A stretch of DNA of 9,283 bases from Candidatus Roizmanbacteria bacterium (GTDB lineage: Bacteria; Patescibacteriota; Microgenomatia; UBA1406; GWC2-37-13): positions 1 to 9,283 of the forward strand of contig JACQRR010000018.1 in assembly GCA_016206365.1 (NCBI GenBank). The letters run 5' to 3'. Below are positions 1-4,190 of the stretch, one piece after another (positions within the stretch are counted from its first letter, which is position 1; every line of letters starts with the position of its first letter). A model generated the notes under the pieces. That model was given only the letters and a program-made list of their open reading frames with translations. It did no database searches and was not told the origin of the DNA. The position numbers were made by a program, and so were the translations under genes.

Positions 1-215
1 GCTCTCTCCACAATCTGCTCGACCTTTTTGCTATCCTTTTGGGGGACGTATTGGCAGATGTCAGAAACCAAAATCATCTTCGATAAGCCATCGATTGCCT
101 TCTTAACGGCCGAGATTTGTTGCAATACCTCGGTGCAGTCTCTTTGAGTGTCAACCATTCTCTGAATGCCTTTTAACTGCCCTATCAACCTATTTATCCT
201 TTTTTGCGTATCCAT
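1..215 (-). CDS. CsoR/FrmR-family (DUF156) transcriptional repressor, 3' end cut by window edge
   Basis: The reading frame starts at ATG 215-213 and runs off the left edge, giving 71 residues. The family pattern is clear: RINRLIGQLKGIQRMV (residues 6-21), then DC at 26-27, QQISAVKKAIDGL (32-44) and a C-terminal helix. Members are all-helical tetramers that bind operator DNA and release it on binding Cu(I), Ni, sulfide or formaldehyde. Of the usual ligand set C-H-C (spacing 25 and 4), only C27 is kept. The His position is D52 and the second Cys position is Y56, with an extra Cys at 54, so the inducer cannot be assigned. A promoter-like element and a palindrome lie just upstream (262-300). The best SD is weak: GGAGG 13 nt from the ATG, or AGAAG closer. 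The target gene is not visible. Family assignment is firm; ligand is unknown. Confidence 0.88.
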   Translation of the reverse strand, partial: MDTQKRINRLIGQLKGIQRMVDTQRDCTEVLQQISAVKKAIDGLSKMILVSDICQYVPQKDSKKVEQIVER

Positions 216-219
216 TTCT

Positions 220-240
220 ATCTTCTATCCTCCATCCTCC
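220..240 (-). repeat. Three imperfect 7-bp tandem repeats in the csoR-like 5' UTR
   Basis: Read on the minus strand, GGAGGAT, GGAGGAT and AGAAGAT follow each other directly and end 4 nt before the ATG at 215. The repeats contain the only purine-rich SD candidates for this gene, so copy number would alter SD spacing. The arrangement is seen directly; any role is inference. Confidence 0.5.
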
Positions 241-261
241 AACTTCTAACTCTTATACATA

Positions 262-300
262 ATACTAGTATAGAGTATATAAAATAAACCAATTTGTCAA
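262..300 (-). promoter_or_regulatory. Promoter and palindromic candidate operator for the csoR-like gene
   Basis: On the minus strand TTGACA (300-295) is followed by TATACT (279-274, spacer 15) or TACTCT (277-272, spacer 17). Just downstream, at the expected transcription start, is the perfect 10-bp palindrome ATACTAGTAT (262-271). CsoR-family repressors commonly bind their own promoter, so autoregulation is a reasonable inference. The palindrome lacks the G/C tracts of classical copper CsoR operators, in keeping with the atypical ligand residues. Confidence 0.5.
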
Positions 301-347
301 GATGTTTTAGAAAAAATCAAATTATAGGCAGCTAAATAAAAAATCCG

Positions 348-629
348 TTAGGAGCGTGAGAATTCCTCTTTTACCTTCTCGGCCAAATTGATCTTTAGAA
401 GGGACTGATATGGGACATCTTTTTTGTTTGCGAGCATCTTTAAATCATAAAAAAGAGAGTCCGGTATCCTGATCGTTATAGTTCTAGTTGAAGGCTTAAG
501 GTTTGGAAAGATAGGGTTGACGATTGCCTTATCCAAATCAAAGTACTCAGTAGTATCATGAGTGGCCCAAAAATCCCTCTCTTCATCCTCGCTTTTAAAT
601 TTTGGTATTGCCTTTAATTTTTTTTTCAT
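348..629 (-). CDS. Orphan CopG/BrnA-type ribbon-helix-helix antitoxin
   Basis: The 93-aa protein matches the CopG-type antitoxin family in layout: a basic N-terminus ending KAIPKFKSEDEERDFW (6-21), a WATHDTTEY segment (21-29), FPNLKPSTRTITIRIP (41-56) as the strand of the ribbon-helix-helix fold, and LANKKDVPYQSLLK (66-79) as the helix-turn-helix part. Such proteins bind DNA as dimers, neutralise a BrnT-like RNase toxin and repress their operon. The SD is strong: AGGAGG at 639-634, 4 nt before the ATG at 629. A brnT gene would normally sit just upstream, but that space holds only AT-rich DNA (with a TTAATATTAA palindrome at 669-678) and then the GIY-YIG cassette. No toxin is visible downstream either. 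It is therefore an orphan, either the survivor of a lost pair or a stand-alone repressor. Confidence 0.85.
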   Translation of the reverse strand: MKKKLKAIPKFKSEDEERDFWATHDTTEYFDLDKAIVNPIFPNLKPSTRTITIRIPDSLFYDLKMLANKKDVPYQSLLKINLAEKVKEEFSRS

Positions 630-720
630 ATTCCCTCCTCTCTTTTTTATTTGCAGCTCTAACCAATTTTAATATTAATTTAGTTAAATTTCTATTTTGT
701 ATCTATTCAGTTTACTTCTC

Positions 721-782
721 TGTCATTTCGAACGAAGTCCCGCCTGAAGGGACGAAGTGAGAAATCCAGCGATAGCGTAAAA
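721..782 (+). repeat. Left inverted repeat of the GIY-YIG cassette
   Basis: Contains TGTCATTTCGAA (721-732), a GTCCC/GGGAC hairpin (737-753), TGAGAAATC (758-766) and AGCGTAAAA (774-782). It pairs with 1066-1123. Confidence 0.8.
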
Positions 783-790
783 TTGTATTA

Positions 791-1081
791 ATGAGAAAGA
801 GTTACTTTGTTTATATTATTACAAATTACAACAACACAGTCTTCTATACTGGAATGACAGATGATCTCAAAGAAAGAATTTATCAACATAAGATTGGTAT
901 TGTGAGAAACTCATTTTCAAAGAGATATAGACTTTATAAATTAGTTTGGTTTGAAGAATTTAGAGATCCGCAAGAAACAATTATTATTGAAAAGAAGGTA
1001 AAAGATATGAGAAGAGAAAAGAAACTAGAATTGATAAGAAAGAAAAATCCAAAACTGAAAGATCTTTTTACGCTGCGCTAG
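791..1081 (+). CDS. Single-domain GIY-YIG endonuclease (YhbQ/UvrC N-terminal type)
   Basis: The 96-aa protein is a complete GIY-YIG nuclease domain with nothing else attached. The 'GIY' strand is VYI (7-9), the 'YIG' strand is YTG (19-21), and the helix carries the catalytic Arg in KERIYQHK (R29, H33). The metal-binding Glu lies in IIIEKKVKDMRREKK (E67), and the C-terminal NPKLKDL (86-92) is typical of this subfamily. The fold cleaves DNA using Tyr, Arg and Glu. The start ATG at 791 gives a standard N-terminus (MRKSYFVYIITN), but no SD precedes it. The last codons (TLR, stop) are built from the right inverted repeat, tying the gene to the flanking element. Small stand-alone members have no settled cellular role. 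Here the context suggests a nuclease that mobilises or maintains its own repeat-bounded cassette. Confidence 0.9.
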   Translation: MRKSYFVYIITNYNNTVFYTGMTDDLKERIYQHKIGIVRNSFSKRYRLYKLVWFEEFRDPQETIIIEKKVKDMRREKKLELIRKKNPKLKDLFTLR

Positions 1082-1123
1082 ATTTCTCAGTCTCCGCCAG
1101 CTGGCGAATCCTTCGAAATGACA
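1066..1123 (-). repeat. Right inverted repeat of the GIY-YIG cassette
   Basis: Inverted counterpart of 721-782: TTTTACGCT (1066-1074), GATTTCTCA (1081-1089), palindrome CGCCAGCTGGCG (1095-1106) and TTCGAAATGACA (1112-1123). Just outside is a further short echo of the same motif, ATTTCG-T-CGAAAT (1132-1144), possibly the scar of another copy. Confidence 0.8.
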
Positions 1124-1193
1124 TAAATGAAATTTCGTCGAAATGGCTATTAATATTAGAAAATAGTGAATAGTTACGTCAATTCCTCTTGAC

Positions 1194-1217
1194 AAGAAGA
1201 AGAAGAAGAAGAAGAAG
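1194..1217 (+). repeat. (AAG)8 trinucleotide tract upstream of the 158-aa gene
   Basis: Eight perfect AAG units lie between a TTGACA box (1189-1194) and the ATG at 1230. The tract is the only purine-rich sequence that could act as an SD, ending 12 nt before the ATG. If TTGACA is a -35 box, the nearest -10-like hexamer, TAAATT (1218-1223), is 23 bp away. Loss of two units would restore a 17-bp spacer. Confidence 0.75.
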
Positions 1218-1229
1218 TAAATTAATAAT

Positions 1230-1706
1230 ATGTCAGAGGCTGGATCTCCCCCATTAACTTCCCCGCCAAGTGAAACGCAACCACCTCCAGAAACAGATCT
1301 TGGTCGAACAACTAAACACCTTCAACTTACAGTTGATCTTTGCAGTACAAGCAGAGACGAAATATCAGGAATACATGCTGGAGATAGAATCGTTGGAACA
1401 TTAAGAGATCGAGATTTGCCTGAATTTAGAAGAAGAGCAATGGAATTAGAATGGTCAAGATTAAACGAACGTGTTAATCTAGCAACTTGGACAATGCAAT
1501 TTTTAGCTGATCAAAGACTCTATTCCGCACAAGGAGTAATGGAATTTTTAATTGCTGAACTTGTTAACATTGACTCCTCTGCAGCCAATCCTCAATATGG
1601 TCCAATGGCACAGAAAAACAGGCAAGATCTTGCCAAATCTATACGAAGGGTTTTAGAAGAAAGAGTTATTCCCGCTGTTAACTTTCCCAAACCTGCCGAA
1701 ACTTAA
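1230..1706 (+). CDS. Hypothetical protein, 158 aa, Pro/Ser/Thr-rich N-terminus
   Basis: I do not recognise this protein. Residues 1-25 are disordered and rich in Pro, Ser, Thr and Glu. Residues 30-60 look like a beta-rich stretch (HLQLTVDLCSTS...DRIVGTLRD). Residues 62-150 are mostly amphipathic helix (LPEFRRRAMELEWSRLNERV, then FLADQRLYSAQGVMEFLIAEL and LAKSIRRVLEERV). There is one Cys (38), no signal peptide, no membrane segment and no recognisable catalytic motif. The frame is open throughout and codon use is coherent (AGA-rich, A/T-ending), so I take it as a real gene. It lies alone on the plus strand, convergent with the PIN toxin, between the GIY-YIG cassette and the rho-tail remnant, all of which suggests accessory DNA. 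Its start has no classical SD apart from the AAG tract. Confidence 0.7.
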   Translation: MSEAGSPPLTSPPSETQPPPETDLGRTTKHLQLTVDLCSTSRDEISGIHAGDRIVGTLRDRDLPEFRRRAMELEWSRLNERVNLATWTMQFLADQRLYSAQGVMEFLIAELVNIDSSAANPQYGPMAQKNRQDLAKSIRRVLEERVIPAVNFPKPAET

Positions 1707-1715
1707 TATTAAAAT

Positions 1716-1759
1716 CTAAGCTGTAGCATCCAAACTAGCCAAAAAGTCTTTGTTGTTTT
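1716..1759 (-). pseudogene. Remnant of a rho 3' end (13 codons plus stop)
   Basis: Read on the minus strand from 1757 to 1716, the codons give NNKDFLASLDATA and a TAG stop. This aligns without gaps to the C-terminus of the intact Rho encoded at 2513-3841, NNKEFLATLNVAA. At the DNA level the first 24 bp (1759-1736) match rho 2556-2533 at 22 of 24 positions, while the last codons have diverged. A TAA immediately precedes the first codon in this frame, so nothing is expressed. The remnant and the true rho end flank the AbrB/PIN toxin-antitoxin operon. Confidence 0.7.
1736..1759 (-). repeat. Distal copy of the 24-bp direct repeat from the rho 3' end (attachment-site-like)
   Basis: This 24-bp block differs from 2533-2556 only at its 11th and 14th bases. 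The copies are in the same orientation and offset by 797 bp, enclosing the whole TA module. A gene 3' end with a diverged tail beyond a near-identical core is the pattern left by elements that integrate into a gene end and supply a replacement tail. No integrase is present between the copies. Confidence 0.65.
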
Positions 1760-1770
1760 AATTATGGGCT

Positions 1771-2208
1771 TTAATTTAGATTCAGTCTTTCTATCAGTTG
1801 TTTCGGTGTTAAAACACTTATTCCCGTTACTTTTTCTAATTCTTTTACCTTAAAATCTTTGATATTTCCTGTGATGAAATATTTAACTTTGCCAAGAATA
1901 GCTGAGGTAAATATGGGCTGATCCTTCTTATCAACGAGAAGTTTAATTTTAGGATTAATCTTTAATGGATCGGCAAGCAACTCCGGTGGATTATTCATCA
2001 GAAAATCTTTAAAGGAAGAAATAACTTGGGGAATTTTATCTTGGATATTTTTTAAAGATTCCTCTAGTACCTGTTTAGAAGTAACTAAATAAATTTCTTC
2101 TAGTTGATGGGCTTTTATAATTCTTTCACAGTTTTCCGACCCGTAGAAAGCTGAAAAAAACACATTTGCATCAAGAAATACCCTAAGCTTTAGTATATCT
2201 CTTCTCAT
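1771..2208 (-). CDS. PIN-domain ribonuclease toxin of a type II TA pair (COG1569-like)
   Basis: The 145-aa protein has a full PIN domain. Strand one, RVFLDANVFFSAF (9-21), supplies D13 and N15. A Glu follows in VLEESL (E49/E50). KKDQPIFTSAI (94-104) supplies D96, and YFITGNIKDF (110-119) is the final acidic strand, with N115 where many members have Asp and D118 kept. Such toxins cleave RNA with Mg2+ and are held inactive by the cognate antitoxin. Length is close to the family norm, and nothing is missing apart from that Asp-to-Asn change. The gene overlaps the antitoxin by 26 nt (ATG at 2208, antitoxin stop at 2183), so the two are translationally coupled. The nearby rho-tail remnant suggests the pair arrived as one cassette. 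Confidence 0.85.
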   Translation of the reverse strand: MRRDILKLRVFLDANVFFSAFYGSENCERIIKAHQLEEIYLVTSKQVLEESLKNIQDKIPQVISSFKDFLMNNPPELLADPLKINPKIKLLVDKKDQPIFTSAILGKVKYFITGNIKDFKVKELEKVTGISVLTPKQLIERLNLN

Positions 2209-2455
2209 AAAAATTCTGGCGAATCTTGTTTAGATTATCCTGCATCTCCTTTTCCGGAATACCACTTTCTTTCACTAATCTCTGAATTTCTTTTAGAGCG
2301 TCGAGTGCAACCTGTTTTTGTGGTTTAAGAGTAATCTCATTGTTCTTAACCTGAGCAGTTAATTTGTCTCCCACCTTAAGTCCTACTTCTTGAAGTAGCC
2401 GTTCTGGAAAGGTGGCCTGTCTTTTTGGCCGAATATTGAGAGTGAATGTTTTCAT
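2183..2455 (-). CDS. AbrB/MazE-type antitoxin partnered with the PIN toxin
   Basis: The 90-aa protein begins with a swapped-hairpin AbrB/SpoVT DNA-binding domain: FTLNIRPKRQATFPERLLQEVGL (4-26), then VGDKLTAQVKNNEITLKP (28-45). A helical C-terminal tail (50-88) is expected to wrap the toxin. It should neutralise the PIN RNase and repress the operon as a dimer. The start is well supported: AGGAGG (2469-2464) lies 8 nt before ATG 2455. A perfect palindrome overlaps this SD, so binding there could also block translation initiation. Antitoxin-first order with overlapping genes is the usual TA layout. Confidence 0.85.
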   Translation of the reverse strand: MKTFTLNIRPKRQATFPERLLQEVGLKVGDKLTAQVKNNEITLKPQKQVALDALKEIQRLVKESGIPEKEMQDNLNKIRQNFYEKRYTKA

Positions 2456-2466
2456 AATTCTTACCT

Positions 2467-2510
2467 CCTACGTAAGACGTAGGATATCATACAAGTTATT
2501 ACTTTGTCAA
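2467..2510 (-). promoter_or_regulatory. TA operon promoter with palindromic operator
   Basis: TTGACA (2510-2505) is followed after 18 bp by TATCCT (2486-2481, 4 of 6 to consensus). The perfect inverted repeat CCTACGT-N3-ACGTAGG (2467-2483) overlaps that -10 box and the first bases of the SD. This is where an AbrB-type antitoxin would be expected to bind for autorepression. The -35 box begins 3 bp after the rho stop codon, so there is no room for a separate rho terminator here. Confidence 0.65.
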
Positions 2511-2512
2511 GT

Positions 2513-3841
2513 TCAAGCAGCAACATTGAGGGTAGCCAAAAACTCCTTGTTGTTTTTGGTTTTTGAAAGCTTTTCAATCATCGCAGTAACAGCCTCCTCA
2601 GGCGAAAGAAGTCCTATCATTCTTCGAAGCGTCGCCATCCTTGCTAGCATTTCTTTGTCTACTAAAAGCTCTTCGTGACGAGTGCCAGAGGCGAGGATGT
2701 CAATTGCCGGATAGATTCTTCGGTCGGCAAATTTTCGCTCAAGATGAATCTCCATATTTCCTGTACCTTTAAACTCTTCATAAATCAGGTCGTCCATCCG
2801 CGATTCGGTTCGCACCAAAGCTGTTCCTATTATTGTTAGGCTGCCTCCCTCCTCGCAGTTTCTGGCTGCTCCTAAAAATTTCTTGGCTGGATATAAAGCT
2901 TGCGGATCAAAACCTCCGGAAAGGCTGCGCCCGGTACCAGCTACCGACAAATTATAGGCTCGAGCGAGACGGGTTATCGAGTCAAGAAGAATGACTACTT
3001 GTCTGCCCATCTCAACCAATCTTCTTACTCGATCAAGGGCAAGATTGGCGACTTTGACTTGTTGACGCGGCGACTCATCAAAATTGGAAGCGGCTACTTC
3101 GCCTTTAATAAACCTTTTAATCTCGGTCACTTCCTCCGGCCTCTCCCCTATCAATATCGCCATCAAAAATACTTCCGGATAATTTTTACCAATTGCTTCG
3201 GCTATTTCTTTTAAAAAGGTCGTTTTTCCGGCTTTTGGTTGAGAGACGATGAGAGCTCTTTGCCCAAAGCCGATCGGAGCCAAAAGGTCAATAATGCGGG
3301 TTGAAAGAACGTCTTTATCTGTCTCGAGTTTGATCTGTTTATTCGGATGGAGCGAAGTCAACTGGTCAAATTGTTTTCTTAACCTACTTTGTTCTTCAGT
3401 AAGCGCAACACTGTTGATTTTTTTGATAAGAAGAAGAGAGTGGAATCTCTCGCCTTCTTTGGGTGGCCTAGCCAAACCTTCGACTTCATCGCCTCGCCTA
3501 AGCCAAAATCTTCGGATCTGAGAGGTAGAAACATAGATATCTTTATCTGGATCTAGAATGTAGTCTTGTCTCAAAAATCCATAACCGCCGAAGGTGATAT
3601 CTAAAATTCCTTTAGCTGGATAACTCATTTTTAAATCTTCTTTTAGTCTTTCTTCAACCGGCCTGTCCTCCGTAGCTTTAGCGAAGGAGGATTTATTGTC
3701 CTCTTTTTTCACCAGCGGTTTATCTTTACCCGCCGTAGTTTCAACGGAGGAAGACTCAGCTGGGACAATTGGTTTTTCCTCGTATTTTTCAAGAATTGAA
3801 GAAACGTCAATTGAATCCTCAGATTTTTTCTTTGTATCCAT
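2513..3841 (-). CDS. rho: Transcription termination factor Rho
   Basis: The 442-aa protein is a complete Rho, the hexameric RNA-dependent ATPase that terminates transcription. Residues 1-72 are a charged, low-complexity extension instead of a clear Rho N-terminal helical domain. The cold-shock-like RNA-binding domain spans about 75-142 (GILDITFGGYGFLR at 78-91). The Walker A loop is SQPKAGKTTFL (200-210) and Walker B is QVVILLDSITRLARAYN (281-297). The Q-loop region includes TGRSLSGG (303-310), and the arginine-finger and R-loop segment lies around 344-375 (VRTESRMDDLIYEEFKGTGN). All expected ATPase elements are present. The ATG at 3841 has no good SD. The extension contains two repeat-derived peptides (SSVETTAGK, SSFAKATED). 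Upstream are a strong promoter and a long structured leader. The C-terminal codons are duplicated in diverged form at 1716-1759. Confidence 0.97.
   Translation of the reverse strand: MDTKKKSEDSIDVSSILEKYEEKPIVPAESSSVETTAGKDKPLVKKEDNKSSFAKATEDRPVEERLKEDLKMSYPAKGILDITFGGYGFLRQDYILDPDKDIYVSTSQIRRFWLRRGDEVEGLARPPKEGERFHSLLLIKKINSVALTEEQSRLRKQFDQLTSLHPNKQIKLETDKDVLSTRIIDLLAPIGFGQRALIVSQPKAGKTTFLKEIAEAIGKNYPEVFLMAILIGERPEEVTEIKRFIKGEVAASNFDESPRQQVKVANLALDRVRRLVEMGRQVVILLDSITRLARAYNLSVAGTGRSLSGGFDPQALYPAKKFLGAARNCEEGGSLTIIGTALVRTESRMDDLIYEEFKGTGNMEIHLERKFADRRIYPAIDILASGTRHEELLVDKEMLARMATLRRMIGLLSPEEAVTAMIEKLSKTKNNKEFLATLNVAA
2533..2556 (-). repeat. Proximal copy of the 24-bp direct repeat, inside the rho 3' end
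   Basis: Encodes the NNKEFLA part of the Rho C-terminus and matches 1736-1759 at 22 of 24 bases, in the same orientation. Confidence 0.65.
3666..3691. repeat. Hairpin repeat inserted in frame in the rho N-terminal extension
   Basis: TCCTCC (3666-3671) and GGAGGA (3686-3691) are perfect inverted arms. The inner part (GTAGC-TTTA-GCGAA) extends the pairing with two mismatches. On the rho strand it encodes SSFAKATED. I recall similar hairpins and 'FAKA' peptides recurring in CPR genomes, but could not check this. It is likely a dispersed palindromic repeat that has been tolerated in a disordered region. Confidence 0.55.
3730..3750. repeat. Second, related hairpin repeat in the rho N-terminal extension
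   Basis: CCGCCGTA (3730-3737) can pair with the segment ending CAACGGAGG (3742-3750), with two mismatches around a short T loop. It encodes SSVETTAGK in Rho. It shares the GGAGG/CCGTAG sequence style with 3666-3691, 38 bp away, suggesting repeated insertion of one repeat family. Confidence 0.45.
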
Positions 3842-3938
3842 ATTTAAAAATTAAGCTCAACCTAAGAATCATAAATCATATTTTAGAGGTATGTCATGAA
3901 AGTAAATATCATTTAAAAAACCCGAAGCCGTATTATAC

Positions 3939-4148
3939 AGTGATCCTCCACGATAAGGTTTTTATACTTTTTCCCTCTGAAGCAATGGGGAGATCTGCTT
4001 TCCTAAAAAATTTAGGAAGGACCTGATCTCATTTCCAGCTCTTTCTAAATTTCTCCGGAAAGGGCTGGATTACCCTTAAGTTTTGATAGCGTAGAGAAAA
4101 AGTTGTTCCTCGCTTCGAGGATTTTTTCTCCCTATCAGGAGGATCACT
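3939..4148 (-). ncRNA. Candidate structured RNA, probably the 5' leader of rho
   Basis: The ~210-nt region is closed by a perfect 11-bp stem (4148-4138 with 3949-3939, AGTGATCCTCC). Inside are three further helices: P2, TGATAG/CTATCA (4084-4089/4132-4137), extended by GAGAAAAA/TTTTTCTC (4094-4101/4123-4130) and CCTCG-CTT-CGAGG (4108-4120); P3, 4035-4045 with 4058-4068 (one mismatch); and P4, 3990-4030, with outer GAGATC/GATCTC and inner TTCCTAAA-AAA-TTTAGGAA, separated by an internal loop. A strong minus-strand promoter would start transcription at about 4146, exactly on the closing stem, so the minus strand is the likely RNA. It may be part of the rho mRNA or end at the T-run 3920-3915. I cannot match it to a known riboswitch or housekeeping RNA. 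Folding is by eye only. Confidence 0.5.
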
Positions 4149-4152
4149 TTCA

Positions 4153-4186
4153 AGTATACTAAACCCCTTTAGCTTTTGTCAAGGGG
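4153..4186 (-). promoter_or_regulatory. rho promoter with overlapping inverted repeat
   Basis: TTGACA (4182-4177) and TATACT (4158-4153) are separated by 18 bp, a near-consensus sigma-70 promoter. The inverted repeat CCCCTT/AAGGGG (4164-4169/4181-4186, 11-nt loop) spans the -35 box and spacer, and lies 4 nt beyond the protease stop codon. It could be an operator for rho or a weak terminator for the protease gene (GC-rich stem, then TTTAG). Transcription from here would give a leader of about 305 nt before the rho ATG. Confidence 0.65.
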
Positions 4187-4190
4187 AGGT

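Larger units (their letters stand above)
721..1123. mobile_element. Putative minimal mobile cassette: GIY-YIG nuclease between ~60-bp inverted repeats
   Basis: The left end (721-782) and right end (1066-1123) are inverted copies with three conserved blocks: outer TGTCATTTCGAA (12/12), middle TGAGAAATC (9/9) and inner AGCGTAAAA (9/9). Between the outer and middle blocks, the two ends differ in sequence but each forms its own hairpin: GTCCC/GGGAC at 737-753 and the perfect palindrome CGCCAGCTGGCG at 1095-1106. The nuclease gene fills the space exactly, starting 8 nt after the left repeat and placing its last codons and stop inside the right repeat. No target-site duplication is evident. Similar 'TGTCATTTCGA' repeats around small GIY-YIG genes are familiar to me from other genomes, which I could not check here. 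Calling it mobile is inference. Confidence 0.6.

Noticed and set aside
2412..3521. Plus-strand open frames opposite vapB-like and rho genes (2412-2678, 2900-3214, 3249-3521)
   Set aside because: They are antisense to strongly supported coding sequence, have no family features and no start signals.
3915..3938. Strong intrinsic terminator ending the leader RNA
   Set aside because: A T-run follows GGCTTCGGG, but no good local stem precedes it; only the distant AAAAACC pairing is possible.
3769..4026. Plus-strand 85-codon frame over the rho start and leader
   Set aside because: It lies across the rho 5' end and the inverted-repeat leader; its sequence follows the structured RNA and has no protein-like pattern.
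3939..4148. Interpretation as a MITE with 11-bp terminal inverted repeats
   Set aside because: No target-site duplication, and the ends coincide with the predicted rho transcription start. A leader RNA explains it better, though mobility is not fully excluded.
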